Of a stretch of DNA of 64,000 nucleotides, positions 20,755 to 30,994 are shown piece by piece. The notes under the pieces are model-generated. The model made no database searches. It was not told the DNA's origin and worked only from the letters and a program-made list of their open reading frames with translations. A program made the position numbers and the translations under genes. Every line of letters starts with the position of its first letter. Positions within the stretch are counted from its first letter, which is position 1. Source of the stretch: Burkholderiaceae bacterium. GTDB lineage: Bacteria > Pseudomonadota > Gammaproteobacteria > Burkholderiales > Burkholderiaceae_B. The stretch lies in contig JAJOJF010000047.1 of NCBI GenBank assembly GCA_021208885.1, positions 1 to 64,000 of the forward strand, written 5' to 3'.

Positions 20755-22404
20755 ATGCTGCCCAACCCAAGACTGCTCGGAAGTATATTGTTTGCTGCGC
20801 TAGGGCTTGCAATGAGCGCATCGCCGGCAAGCGCGAGCGTCGATCAAGGGAATGTGTCACCAATCATCACGACCTCATCGGGTAAGGTGCAAGGCGTACT
20901 GCGCAATAACGCACTCGAGTTTCGAGGTATCCCCTATGGGGAGTCGACCGCCGGGCAAAGTCGCTGGACTCTACCAAAACCTGCCAAACCCTGGAGCGGT
21001 GTCCTGCAGGCAAAGGACTTTGGGCCAGCGTGCGCGCAAGCAGTTCGCTACGGAATGACTGAGGCAAGTGACCATGAAGACTGCCTTTATTTAAATATTT
21101 CAATGCCTGCGAGCGGCTCGCAAGTCAAGCAACAGCCCCTGCCTGTGATCATCTGGATTCACGGCGGTGCTTTTGTTGGCGGTTCTAGTTCGTTGTATCG
21201 GCTCGACTGGCTTGCCGAGAAAGCCCGTGCAGTGGTTGTCTCGATTAACTATCGCCTTGGTGTTCTGGGGTTCATGCCACACCCTGCTTTTGATCAACAA
21301 CACAACGGCGGTTACGCACTTGAAGACCAACGCTTGGCCATGCGTTGGGTAAAACAAAACATTGCCGCGTTTGGTGGTGACCCGAATAACATCACGCTAG
21401 CCGGTGAATCAGCTGGCGCCTCGTCCGTTTGTATGCACCTCATTACTCCGGAACAGACCGAAGGTTTGTTTCACAAAGCAATTATTCAAAGCGCTGCCTG
21501 CACATTTGCGTTGCGCGAAGCATCGGCATGGAACACATTTGGCACAGAGGTTGCACAACAGGCGGGATGCACAGACGCCAGCAAGGCGCTTGCCTGTATG
21601 CGTAGCAAAGACGTTCAAACGCTAATCGCCGCCGCTGCACAAGTTGCTGGTGAAGATGCCATGGCTTTTGCGCCGGTATACGGAACGCAGACCGTACCTC
21701 GCCAAGCGCTTGAATCGCTGATGTCAGGCAAGTTTGTTCGCGTGCCTGTCATGAACGGCAACACGCGAGACGAGATGCGCCTTTACGTAGCGTACGACGT
21801 TCAGGCCGGCAAACAATACACTGCTGCCAACTACAGCCAAACGCTTGAAGCTATCTATGCAGAGCATGCGAGCGAGGTAGAAAAGCGCTATCCGTTAGCT
21901 AACTATTCGTCGGCACCAGCTGCGCTTGGCTCAGTGATGTCAGACTTCAGGCCCGATCTTGGCATCAATCATTGCCAGTCTCTTGACACGTCGTTGATCT
22001 TATCGGGCGAAACAACGGTTTTTCATTCAGACTTCGCCGACCGCAGCGCACCTGTGCTTGGCGTGTCAGTCCCTGTCGAGCCGGATCCGGGGTTTGAGCT
22101 TGGGGCAGTGCACTCGGCCGAGCTCAACTACTACTTTCCGAATTTCTCAAATACCTCAAAGATCGACGGACCAAGCCTGCCTGACGAGTCGCAAGCGCTC
22201 TCTAATCAGATGATTGAAACGTGGGCAAACTTTATCCGCACGGGCCGACCTAGCGCAAAGAATTTACCCGCCTGGGATCAATTCGATGCGACCCGGAAGA
22301 CCATGCGACTTGAACCCGGGAAAAACCGGTTGATCGACGCAGAAAAGCTCTATCAGTGCGATTTTTGGAGATCACTCTACCCAGAGCATTTCTCTGCCAA
22401 CTGA
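20755..22404 (+). CDS. Type-B carboxylesterase, secreted
   Basis: Signal peptide; PVIIWIHGGAFVGGSSS; NITLAGESAGASSVCMHL (GESAG nucleophile elbow). Confidence 0.92.
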   Translation: MLPNPRLLGSILFAALGLAMSASPASASVDQGNVSPIITTSSGKVQGVLRNNALEFRGIPYGESTAGQSRWTLPKPAKPWSGVLQAKDFGPACAQAVRYGMTEASDHEDCLYLNISMPASGSQVKQQPLPVIIWIHGGAFVGGSSSLYRLDWLAEKARAVVVSINYRLGVLGFMPHPAFDQQHNGGYALEDQRLAMRWVKQNIAAFGGDPNNITLAGESAGASSVCMHLITPEQTEGLFHKAIIQSAACTFALREASAWNTFGTEVAQQAGCTDASKALACMRSKDVQTLIAAAAQVAGEDAMAFAPVYGTQTVPRQALESLMSGKFVRVPVMNGNTRDEMRLYVAYDVQAGKQYTAANYSQTLEAIYAEHASEVEKRYPLANYSSAPAALGSVMSDFRPDLGINHCQSLDTSLILSGETTVFHSDFADRSAPVLGVSVPVEPDPGFELGAVHSAELNYYFPNFSNTSKIDGPSLPDESQALSNQMIETWANFIRTGRPSAKNLPAWDQFDATRKTMRLEPGKNRLIDAEKLYQCDFWRSLYPEHFSAN

Positions 22405-22492
22405 TCGCTGCGCCGATATCACGACTAGAGAGTTGTCAAATCTGAGTGACAAAACGCCTGTGGCGTTATTCTCAAACCGGCAATGACCGTAT

Positions 22493-23701
22493 ATGCAGAC
22501 CACACAAATTAGCCCCAAATCAACCACCGTCGTGCTCGTCATACTTGGCATGCTCAGTGCCTTGCCTCCGTTGGCTACAGACATGTACCTGCCGGGATTT
22601 GACTTGCTGGCTGATTCACTCAATGTTCAAGCCAGCCAAATCCAGGCAACGCTATCGGCTTTTTTTCTCGGGCTTTCCGTTGGTCAAGCGATCTATGGAC
22701 CTCTAATTGACCGCTACGGCAGACGGATTCCACTTTTGGCTGGAATATCGCTTTACGCGTTCAGCACCCTCGCCTGCCTGATCACAACAGACATCACCTG
22801 GTTCATTGTTTGGCGCTTCCTGCAAGCGATCGGTGGCTGCGCCGGGATGGTGATTGGTCGGGCCATGGTCAACGACCTTTTTGACGAGCGTGAAAGTGCG
22901 CGTGCATTGTCACTGCTGATGATGGTAATGACGCTTGCGCCCATCATCGCGCCTTTGCTTGGTGCCGTGATTTTAAGCTACGCTGGATGGCACATGCTGT
23001 TTGTTGTGATGTTGGCGTTCGGTTTGCTCTGCATGGCGCTGACGTTTTATCAGCTACCCGAAACCCTGAAAGACAAAACCCTTGATGCTGCCAAGGCACA
23101 CCACTGGTGGACAGTTGCATTTGGCAACTATCTCAAGTTATGCCAACAGTCCGCCTTTTTATTGCCCACCTTGATCGGTGGGTTTGCCCAAGGAAGCATG
23201 TTTGCCTTTATCACCGGCTCGCCCTTTGTCTTTATGCGTATTTACGGCGTAGACGAACAGACATATGGGTGGTTATTTGGTCTCGTAGCGCTTGGTCTGA
23301 TCCTGGCCGCTCAAATGAATCGCATTTGTTTAAAACGATGGGGCACACAAACACTGCTATTTGCTTCGTTATTGTTCAACCTGGCGGCCACCCTTGTGCT
23401 TCTGATGCTGACACAATCTCAAAGCATTGCAGTTCTTTTGGTGCCACTTTGGCTAGCGATTGCATCGTTAGGATTTATTGGTGCCAACGCGACAGCAATA
23501 GCAATGCGTGCAAGCCAAAGCCAGGCCGGCTCTGGATCAGCTTTAATTGGTGTGCTGCAATTTGGATGTGCTTTTATCGCGAGCGGATTGGTCGCGCTGA
23601 CAGAAAACGGAACCGCATGGCCGATGACGATTGTGATGATGATTTGTAGCACTGCCGCATTTCTTTCATTGATTTGTCACCGTAAGTTTCAGGGCTCATG
23701 A
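22493..23701 (+). CDS. Bcr/CflA-type MFS drug-resistance transporter
   Basis: LGMLSALPPLATDMYLPGF; GQAIYGPLIDRYGRRIPLLAG; 12-TM pattern. Confidence 0.88.
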   Translation: MQTTQISPKSTTVVLVILGMLSALPPLATDMYLPGFDLLADSLNVQASQIQATLSAFFLGLSVGQAIYGPLIDRYGRRIPLLAGISLYAFSTLACLITTDITWFIVWRFLQAIGGCAGMVIGRAMVNDLFDERESARALSLLMMVMTLAPIIAPLLGAVILSYAGWHMLFVVMLAFGLLCMALTFYQLPETLKDKTLDAAKAHHWWTVAFGNYLKLCQQSAFLLPTLIGGFAQGSMFAFITGSPFVFMRIYGVDEQTYGWLFGLVALGLILAAQMNRICLKRWGTQTLLFASLLFNLAATLVLLMLTQSQSIAVLLVPLWLAIASLGFIGANATAIAMRASQSQAGSGSALIGVLQFGCAFIASGLVALTENGTAWPMTIVMMICSTAAFLSLICHRKFQGS

Positions 23702-23760
23702 GACTTTTGCGCCAAGCCAGCTCGCAAAAAACGTACATGGAGTAGCCTGGCTAGCCTTTT

Positions 23761-24216
23761 CTAGGCAATCAAGCGCTTAACCATCAAAACATGCTCAATG
23801 CCAGCCTCCATAAACCTGTCGCCTTGAGTCACAAAACCTAGCGACTGGTAGAAACTCTCGGCATCGCATTGAGCATGTAGCTTCAGTTCCCGTAAACCAA
23901 GGGATTGGGCCCGTTCGATAAGCGCCTGCATCATGATCTTGCCATGACCCTTGCCGCGATAAGACTTCTTGACTGCAAGCCGCCCGATTTTGCCGAGGGC
24001 TTTATCCATAACGATCAACCTACCTGTGCCAACTACTACACGAGGAGGCACAAACGCGACAACATGGACGGCCTGCTGATCGTACTCGTCTTGCTCGAGC
24101 TCAATGGGCACCCCCTGCTCTTGCACGAACACAGCCAATCGAACCGGCAAGGCCAGTGGTTTGAGCTCTGTCCAAGGCCCAAACTCCAGATAAAGAGCTT
24201 TATCGGTGGTATTCAA
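23761..24216 (-). CDS. GNAT-family N-acetyltransferase
   Basis: VFVQEQGVPIELEQDEYD; IGRLAVKKSYRGKGHGKIMMQALI; HAQCDAESFYQSLGF. Confidence 0.88.
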   Translation of the reverse strand: MNTTDKALYLEFGPWTELKPLALPVRLAVFVQEQGVPIELEQDEYDQQAVHVVAFVPPRVVVGTGRLIVMDKALGKIGRLAVKKSYRGKGHGKIMMQALIERAQSLGLRELKLHAQCDAESFYQSLGFVTQGDRFMEAGIEHVLMVKRLIA

Positions 24217-24298
24217 GCAACGTCCTTTAAAGTTGGCTGATGTGCAGCTGCACGCAAAGGTACACTTCAGACTAATTCAATTTTACCGACGGCACTCG

Positions 24299-25246
24299 AT
24301 GTTCGCAGCGGTCATAAATTCAGTGGTACCCATTTTTGGGTTGATTTTGTTGGGCTGGCTATGCGGCAAGCGTGGCTTGCTCAATGCCACCGCCACCGAT
24401 GCACTGAACCGATTCGTCGTTTACCTGGCACTGCCAGCATTGCTGTTTGTGGCCATGGCGCGTGCCGATCTAGAGGCCATGGCCGAGATTGGATTTGTCG
24501 CAAGTTTCACGCTAGGCACACTAATTACCACGCTCATCTACCTCTGGCTTAGCCGGAAACAGGGACTCGCCGATCTGCCACGCATGATCAATGGCATGAG
24601 CGTCAGTTACGCCAACGCCGGATTCATGGGCATTCCGCTAATCTTATTGGTGTTTGGTGACAAAGCCCTGCCAATTGCCATCATTGGAACGGTGCTAACC
24701 GTTGCCGTGCAATTTGGCTGCACCATTGTCGTCATCGAAATCCAGCGCGCACGTGGCGGCAGTCTCCTGCCAGCGCTCAAAAAAGTATCGTTGTCGCTAC
24801 TCAAGAACCCCATTTTAGTCGCAACAGTGCTCGGTATTTTGAGCTCGGCACTTGAAATCCGGTTGCCCGAATCGGTTATCGGTGGCATCGACCTGCTCGG
24901 AGCGGCTGCCACACCTTGCGCCCTTCTGACGATAGGCCTCTTTTTGGCCCAAACCACGGTACCTGCCGGCAGTGGCTCGGTCATGCAAATCGTGATCCTA
25001 AAATTATTTGTGCATCCCCTCGCTGTAGGCATATTGGCCATCGGCGTGTTCGAACTTGACCCCCTTTGGGCTTGGTGCGCCATTTTGGCTACGGCCCTGC
25101 CAGTGGGGACTGGCCCATTCATGTTGGCCAATTTGTATCAGCAAGATGCCGCGCTCAGTGCTCGCGCCATCCTGATCAGCACGCTGGGATCCGTTATTAC
25201 CCTAAGTGCCCTGATTGCCTGGGTAAATATCCAAGGAATTACATAA
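24299..25246 (+). CDS. AEC-family auxin efflux carrier-like permease
   Basis: FAAVINSVVPIFGLILLGWLCGKRGLL..NRFVVYLALPALLF; AEC pattern; ATG at 24299 preferred. Confidence 0.88.
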   Translation: MFAAVINSVVPIFGLILLGWLCGKRGLLNATATDALNRFVVYLALPALLFVAMARADLEAMAEIGFVASFTLGTLITTLIYLWLSRKQGLADLPRMINGMSVSYANAGFMGIPLILLVFGDKALPIAIIGTVLTVAVQFGCTIVVIEIQRARGGSLLPALKKVSLSLLKNPILVATVLGILSSALEIRLPESVIGGIDLLGAAATPCALLTIGLFLAQTTVPAGSGSVMQIVILKLFVHPLAVGILAIGVFELDPLWAWCAILATALPVGTGPFMLANLYQQDAALSARAILISTLGSVITLSALIAWVNIQGIT

Positions 25247-25327
25247 CTTTCTGCTATCTTACCCAAGCAATAAATCAAAATATGGAAGCGCTTACTTTCA
25301 CGCCTTAGCCTGGCCGGAGACACGACG

Positions 25328-27004
25328 ATGATCAGCAACCACCTGCCCCCGTTTCGCGGTCAGTTTGCAGTTTTCTGGGTTGTGTTTGCCTTGAGTTTCG
25401 TATTTCCTGTGTTTGGCATAATCTGGCACAAGGAGTGGTGGCTTTTGGCGTTTGCGAGCTGGGGCTTGATGGCGCTTGGCATTTACGACTTAAAACAAAC
25501 CCATCACTCGATTCGGCGCAACTACCCCATCATTGGCAATATGCGTTATTTGCTAGAGTCGATTCGACCCGAGCTGCGTCAATACTTTTTTGAAAACGAT
25601 CAAGACGACACCCCATTTTCTCGAGCCAAGCGCTCGCTGGTTTATCAACGCGCCAAGCAACAGCTCGACAAAAAACCATTCGGCACTGAAGAAGACGTCT
25701 ACGCTGAGCAGTACGAATGGATTAATCATTCGATGCAGCCAGCGCATATCGAAAACAAAGATTTTCGGATACGAGTCGGCGGCAAAGACTGCACACAGCC
25801 AGTCGAGCTTTCAGTACTGAACATCTCGGCCATGAGTTTTGGTGCGCTCTCGGCCAATGCTGTCCTGGCTTTGAATGAAGGCGCCAAGATCGGTGGCTTT
25901 GCCCACGACACAGGCGAAGGCGGCATCAGCGAATATCACCTGCGCCCTGGTGGCGACCTGATCTGGAATATCGGCTCGGGCTACTTTGGTTGTCGCAATG
26001 AGGATGGCAGCTTTAGCGAAGAAAAATTTACGGCCAACGCCAACCGCCCAGCCGTCAAAATGATCGAGATCAAGCTCTCGCAAGGTGCCAAGCCTGGTCA
26101 TGGCGGCATTTTGCCAGGCGGCAAGGTAACGCCCGAGATCGCAGCCGCCCGTGGCGTACCAGTGGGCAAAGACTGCAACTCGCCGGCAGCACACTCAGCA
26201 TTCAACTCCCCGATTGAACTGATGCACTTCATTGCCAAACTCAGAGAATTATCGGGCGGCAAGCCAGTTGGCTTTAAGCTTTGTATCGGTCATCCCTGGG
26301 AATGGTTCGCGATTGCCAAGGCGATGCGACAAACTAACATCCTGCCCGATTTCATCGTGGTCGATGGCGCTGAAGGTGGGACAGGTGCTGCACCGGTGGA
26401 GTTCATTGACCACGTCGGAACACCACTCAGAGAAGCGCTTCGGCTGGTACACAATACCCTTGTGGGCCTTAACCTGCGCGATCAAATCAAGCTAGGCGCC
26501 TCCGGTAAGATCGTCACCGCCTTTGACATGGCTCGCATCATGGCGCTAGGAGCCGATTGGTGCAACAGTGCGCGCGCCTTTATGTTTGCGATCGGCTGTA
26601 TTCAAGCACAGTCCTGTCATACCGGACGATGCCCAACCGGGGTCGCCACGCAAGACCCCTTGCGCCAACGCGCGTTGGTTGTCGAAGACAAAGCGCCAAG
26701 AGTCGCAAACTATCATCGCAACACCCTCGCAGCCTTGGCCGAGCTGATAGGGGCTGCGGGCTTACACCACCCCGATGACCTTAAAGCCCATCACATCGCC
26801 TGTCGTTTGTCAGCCAATCACGTCACGTTGCTGTCAACGGTGTTCCCTGAAGCGCGTCCCGGCGAAATCCTGGAAAACGATCTGCGCTCGCGAGTACTTC
26901 AACTTGGCTGGCCCATGGCTGATCCAAACTCATTTAAGCCTGCCGGCGACCTCTCTGCGCGTCTGGCCGAAATGGACACTCAGGCATACCCCTATACCGT
27001 GTAA
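25328..27004 (+). CDS. FMN-binding glutamate synthase-family protein
   Basis: N-terminal TM pair; SAMSFGALSANAVLALNEGAKIGGFAHDTGEGGIS; PGHGGILPGGKVTPEIAAARGVP; VVDGAEGGTGAAP. Confidence 0.9.
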   Translation: MISNHLPPFRGQFAVFWVVFALSFVFPVFGIIWHKEWWLLAFASWGLMALGIYDLKQTHHSIRRNYPIIGNMRYLLESIRPELRQYFFENDQDDTPFSRAKRSLVYQRAKQQLDKKPFGTEEDVYAEQYEWINHSMQPAHIENKDFRIRVGGKDCTQPVELSVLNISAMSFGALSANAVLALNEGAKIGGFAHDTGEGGISEYHLRPGGDLIWNIGSGYFGCRNEDGSFSEEKFTANANRPAVKMIEIKLSQGAKPGHGGILPGGKVTPEIAAARGVPVGKDCNSPAAHSAFNSPIELMHFIAKLRELSGGKPVGFKLCIGHPWEWFAIAKAMRQTNILPDFIVVDGAEGGTGAAPVEFIDHVGTPLREALRLVHNTLVGLNLRDQIKLGASGKIVTAFDMARIMALGADWCNSARAFMFAIGCIQAQSCHTGRCPTGVATQDPLRQRALVVEDKAPRVANYHRNTLAALAELIGAAGLHHPDDLKAHHIACRLSANHVTLLSTVFPEARPGEILENDLRSRVLQLGWPMADPNSFKPAGDLSARLAEMDTQAYPYTV

Positions 27005-27143
27005 CTGCCACGAAGGTCTATCTAGAGATATGATCGGGGGCTTACGTGGCATGAAACAAAGCTGTCATGCATTGTGAAATCGGTCAAGTTTCATGAATTG
27101 ACCAAGCCGATCCGCGTGGACAGCTGCTTTTTGGGGGGCAGGT

Positions 27144-28160
27144 TTGAACGAGCAGCAACAAACCCTGATTGCGTTGTATCGCATGATGGTGCGAATAAGA
27201 GCATTTGAAGACGCCGCCGAAGCGGCTAGCCAAGGAGGCGTGGCCGTTTATGGCCAGGCTGCCAGTGGCAACGCCAAAGTGCGTGGACCACTGCACCTGT
27301 CAACCGGACAAGAAGCCGTCGCCGCAGGCGTTTGTGCGCACCTGAGCCCGAAAGACTACCTAACCTCGACCCACCGCGGTCACGGTCATACGCTAGCCAA
27401 AGGTGCAGATATGACGCGCATGATGTGTGAGCTATTTGGCAAGTCTCACGGTTTTAATGGCGGGCGCGGCGGGTCGATGCACATCGCCGACTTTTCTGTC
27501 GGGATGCTTGGTGCCAATGGCGTGGTCGGCGCTGGCATGCCCATTGCGGTGGGTGCAGCCCACGCACAGAAACTGCAAGGCAGGCCCGACATCACAGCTT
27601 GCTTTTTTGGGGATGGCGCCATTAACCGCGGACCGTTCCTGGAATCACTTAACTGGGCGCAGGTGTATCAGTTACCCGTCTTATTTGTCTGTGAAGACAA
27701 TCAATGGAGTGCCACCACAGCCACCAGTGCCATGAGCGCGGGCGACGGTGCGGCTGCCCGGGCGCGCAGCATGGATATCGAGGCCATTGAGGTTGACGGC
27801 AACGATGTTCTGGCCATCTACGAGGCCGCGAAACAGTTAGTTCAAGCAGTACGAGAGGGTCAAGGCCCCAAACTGCTGCATACTCGCACCTACCGGATCA
27901 AAGGGCATGTCTCGGTAGATAAGGCCGCTTATCGGGACCAAGCCGAGGTTCAAGAAGCCCTAACCCGTGACCCGATTCAACGGGCCAGAACCGCTTTGCT
28001 GAGAATGCACGGCGCCGATGCCAGCTTGCTCGAACAGATCGAGTCCGAGGCACAAGCTGAAATCCAAGCTGCGGTCGCATTTGCTGACGCTTGCGAGCCG
28101 CCGCATCCCGATATTGCATTTACACACATTCAAACCGTCGGAGCAGGCCAATGGCATTGA
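27144..28160 (+). CDS. Thiamine-pyrophosphate-dependent dehydrogenase E1 alpha (pyruvate/acetoin dehydrogenase type), TTG start
   Basis: GPLHLSTGQEAVAAGVCAHL; GFNGGRGGSMHIAD; FFGDGAINRGPFLESLNWAQVYQLPVLFVCEDNQWS. Confidence 0.9.
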   Translation: MNEQQQTLIALYRMMVRIRAFEDAAEAASQGGVAVYGQAASGNAKVRGPLHLSTGQEAVAAGVCAHLSPKDYLTSTHRGHGHTLAKGADMTRMMCELFGKSHGFNGGRGGSMHIADFSVGMLGANGVVGAGMPIAVGAAHAQKLQGRPDITACFFGDGAINRGPFLESLNWAQVYQLPVLFVCEDNQWSATTATSAMSAGDGAAARARSMDIEAIEVDGNDVLAIYEAAKQLVQAVREGQGPKLLHTRTYRIKGHVSVDKAAYRDQAEVQEALTRDPIQRARTALLRMHGADASLLEQIESEAQAEIQAAVAFADACEPPHPDIAFTHIQTVGAGQWH

Positions 28161-29134
28161 TGAGTTACGCTCAAGCCGCCGTGGCGGCATTAGACGATGC
28201 AATGAAAACCGACGATCGCGTCATCGTTCTCGGTGAAGATGTTGGCCGGGGCGGCATCTTTGCTCAATATGCCGGTTTGGCACAAACATTTGGACCAGAG
28301 CGCATCATCGACACACCCATCAGTGAGGCCGCCATCATGGGCGCGGGTGTGGGCATGGCATTGGCTGGCATGCGCCCCGTGATCGAACTGCGGGTCACGG
28401 ACTTTGCCATGTGTGCCATGGACGAAATCGTTAATCAAGCTGCCAAGAACCGCTACATGTTCGGCGGCCAAGGTACGGTGCCTGTGGTGGTACGCATGCC
28501 GATGGGGATTTGGGACGCTTCGGCAGCCCAGCACAGCCAGTCGCTGGAGAACTGGTTTGTGCACTTGCCAGGCCTTGTTGTGGTCGCACCATCAACACCT
28601 CAGGACAATTACAGCTTGTTGAGAGCCGCGCTAGCCTGTGAAGACCCGGTGATTTTTCTGGAACACAAGACGCTTTGGGGCGCTACTGGCGAAGTTGATA
28701 CGCGCAAAGCCATCGAGATTGGCCAAGCTGATGTCGTGACTGCTGGCAATGACCTCACATTGGTTACCTGGAGCCGCCAGCGACATATATGCCAACAGGC
28801 TGTCGAGAAATTGGCTAGTCAAGGCATTGAGGTTGAGCTAATTGATCTCAGAAGCCTGTGGCCCTGGGACAAGCAAACGGTGATAGATTCGTGCCGCAAA
28901 ACCGGCCGCCTGCTGGTCGCGCACGAAGCGGTTCAAGTGGGTGGCTTTGGTGCAGAAATCGTCAGCACTGTCGTGGAGAACCTGCCCTGCCAGGCCAGGC
29001 GCTTAGGCGCACCGCGCATCCCCGTGGGCTACGCCGCTGAACTTGAAGCCTTGGCAAGGGTCAGCGTTGACCAGATCGTAGCGTGCGCTCAACGCATGCT
29101 GGACCACAACCCCAACCAAACGGTTGCGACATGA
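28151..29134 (+). CDS. Thiamine-pyrophosphate-dependent dehydrogenase E1 beta
   Basis: VIVLGEDVGRGGIFAQYAGL..RIIDTPISEAAIMGAGVGMALAGMRPV; overlaps E1 alpha by 10 bp. Confidence 0.9.
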   Translation: MALMSYAQAAVAALDDAMKTDDRVIVLGEDVGRGGIFAQYAGLAQTFGPERIIDTPISEAAIMGAGVGMALAGMRPVIELRVTDFAMCAMDEIVNQAAKNRYMFGGQGTVPVVVRMPMGIWDASAAQHSQSLENWFVHLPGLVVVAPSTPQDNYSLLRAALACEDPVIFLEHKTLWGATGEVDTRKAIEIGQADVVTAGNDLTLVTWSRQRHICQQAVEKLASQGIEVELIDLRSLWPWDKQTVIDSCRKTGRLLVAHEAVQVGGFGAEIVSTVVENLPCQARRLGAPRIPVGYAAELEALARVSVDQIVACAQRMLDHNPNQTVAT

Positions 29135-29646
29135 AGCCAGACCCCCTTGCACCCACAACTGATGAGTCCTCGCCAGAGATTGCTCAGCCCAAAGTACCGT
29201 TGGCGATTGAGGATGTCCTGACAGCAGCCGTCATGGGGGCATTGGCATTAATCACCTTCGTCAACGTGGTAGTTCGCTACTTCACCGACCAGTCGTTTGC
29301 TTGGACCGAGGAGATCTCGGTATTTTTGATGATCGTACTCGCATTGGTCGGGGGTTCAGTTGCGTTTGCCCGCAACCATCACATCCGCATCGAGTTCTTT
29401 GTAAACAAATGCAAGCCAGCCACTCAACGGTGGCTCGCCGAGTTTGCCGCCTGGCTTGGGGCTGTGATGTTTTTCGCGTTGGCGATACTGAGTGCGCGCC
29501 TGGTGTGGGATCAATATGAGTACGAGGAAATTACGCCAGCCATCGGTGTACCCCAATGGTGGTATTCCATCTGGTTGCCACTTTTGTCGCTGGCAATCGC
29601 ATGCAGGCTGCTTGGTCTTTGGATGCGCACGAGGAAATCCTCATGA
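29131..29646 (+). CDS. TRAP transporter small permease (DctQ-like)
   Basis: Four-TM small protein; YFTDQSFAWTEEISVFLMIVLALVGGSVAFARNHHIRIEFF; overlaps E1 beta stop. Confidence 0.9.
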   Translation: MKPDPLAPTTDESSPEIAQPKVPLAIEDVLTAAVMGALALITFVNVVVRYFTDQSFAWTEEISVFLMIVLALVGGSVAFARNHHIRIEFFVNKCKPATQRWLAEFAAWLGAVMFFALAILSARLVWDQYEYEEITPAIGVPQWWYSIWLPLLSLAIACRLLGLWMRTRKSS

Positions 29647-30941
29647 TCGGCTTTGTGCTCTTCGGCGTTTTTATCTTGCTGATGCTGTTGGGCTTGCCGA
29701 TTGGCGTGGCCATGGGTTTGGGTGCCACCTTGGCTATCGGCCTGGCAAACATGGACACGTTCTGGTTTGGCCTGCTGGCAGTCCCACAAAACTTTTACGC
29801 TAGCTTGGGCAAATACCCACTCTTGGCCTTGCCGATGTTCGTACTGGTAGGCACGATATTTGAGCGCTCAGGCGTGGCCAGCCGGCTGGTAGACCTGGCC
29901 ATTGCCGTTCTGGGACGCGGTCCGGGTATCTTGCCTGTGGTGGCCATCACAGTTGCGATGCTGCTCGGTGGCATATCGGGTTCAGGACCTGCCACGGCAG
30001 CGGCCGTGGGTGGTGTCATGATCGCTGCGATGACGCGGGCTGGCTATTTGCCATCATTTTCTGCGAGTGTCATTGGCGCATCAGCGGCAATTGATATCCT
30101 GATCCCACCCTCTATTGCGCTCATTGTTTATTCCATTCTGGTGCCAGGTGCCTCAGTGCCAGCGATGTTTGCAGCCGGCTTGTTTCCAGGCTTGCTATTT
30201 GGTGTCGCGCTCATGATCCCGGCATTCTTTCTGGCCCGCAGATATAACATGGGTGCCAACGAGGCCTCACTGCCACGGCCGCCGTTCTGGAAGAGCTTGA
30301 AAGAAGCATCCTGGGGATTGGCTGCACCGGTACTGATCCTGGGTGGCATGAGAGCGGGTTTGTTCACGCCCACTGAGGCAGCCGTTGTTGCCGTGTTCTA
30401 CGGGCTGTTTGTCGGCATGGTGGTTTACCGCACGATCAAAATCAAAGATTTGTATGGGATTTTTAAGGATGCTGGCGAGCTCTCTGCCATTATTCTCATG
30501 GTGGTAGCCTTGGCGGGCATCTTTGCTTACTCGCTCTCGACGCTTGGCATTATCGACCCGATCACCAAAGCCATCACAAGCTCCGGGCTTGGCGAGTATG
30601 GCGTTCTCGCACTTGTGCTCTTATTGCTGGTGCTTGTCGGCATGGTTCTGGACGGTGTATCGATCTTTCTGATTTTTGTGCCGCTACTAATGCCAATTGC
30701 GCTGTTCTATCAATGGGATCTGGTTTGGTTTGGCGTGATCCTGACTGTCATGGTGGCCATCGGCCAATTCACCCCGCCGATTGCGGTTAATCTGATGGTC
30801 TCATGCAAGATTGCCAAAGTTCAGATGGAAACCACAATCCGATGGGTGATGTGGTTGCTGTTGGCTGCTGCAGTGGTCTTGCTGTTATTGGTAGTATTCC
30901 CGGAAATTGTAGTCTGGTTACCCAGGTCCCTGGGGTATTGA
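29643..30941 (+). CDS. TRAP transporter large permease (DctM-like)
   Basis: GLPIGVAMGLGATLA; VTVAMLLGGISGSGPATAAAVGGVMIAAM; ATG overlaps dctQ stop. Confidence 0.93.
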   Translation: MIGFVLFGVFILLMLLGLPIGVAMGLGATLAIGLANMDTFWFGLLAVPQNFYASLGKYPLLALPMFVLVGTIFERSGVASRLVDLAIAVLGRGPGILPVVAITVAMLLGGISGSGPATAAAVGGVMIAAMTRAGYLPSFSASVIGASAAIDILIPPSIALIVYSILVPGASVPAMFAAGLFPGLLFGVALMIPAFFLARRYNMGANEASLPRPPFWKSLKEASWGLAAPVLILGGMRAGLFTPTEAAVVAVFYGLFVGMVVYRTIKIKDLYGIFKDAGELSAIILMVVALAGIFAYSLSTLGIIDPITKAITSSGLGEYGVLALVLLLLVLVGMVLDGVSIFLIFVPLLMPIALFYQWDLVWFGVILTVMVAIGQFTPPIAVNLMVSCKIAKVQMETTIRWVMWLLLAAAVVLLLLVVFPEIVVWLPRSLGY

Positions 30942-30994
30942 TATTTTTGTTCTTTGATTTCTACAAACGACATTGACATGGAGGAGATCTAACC

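Noticed and set aside
23107-23649. 180-aa ORF overlapping the Bcr/CflA MFS gene in another frame
   Set aside because: Same-strand out-of-frame shadow; hydrophobic 12-TM frame is the real one.
27005-27143. Possible TPP riboswitch before the E1 alpha gene
   Set aside because: No recognisable THI-box (CTGAGA-type core) in the 139-bp intergenic region.
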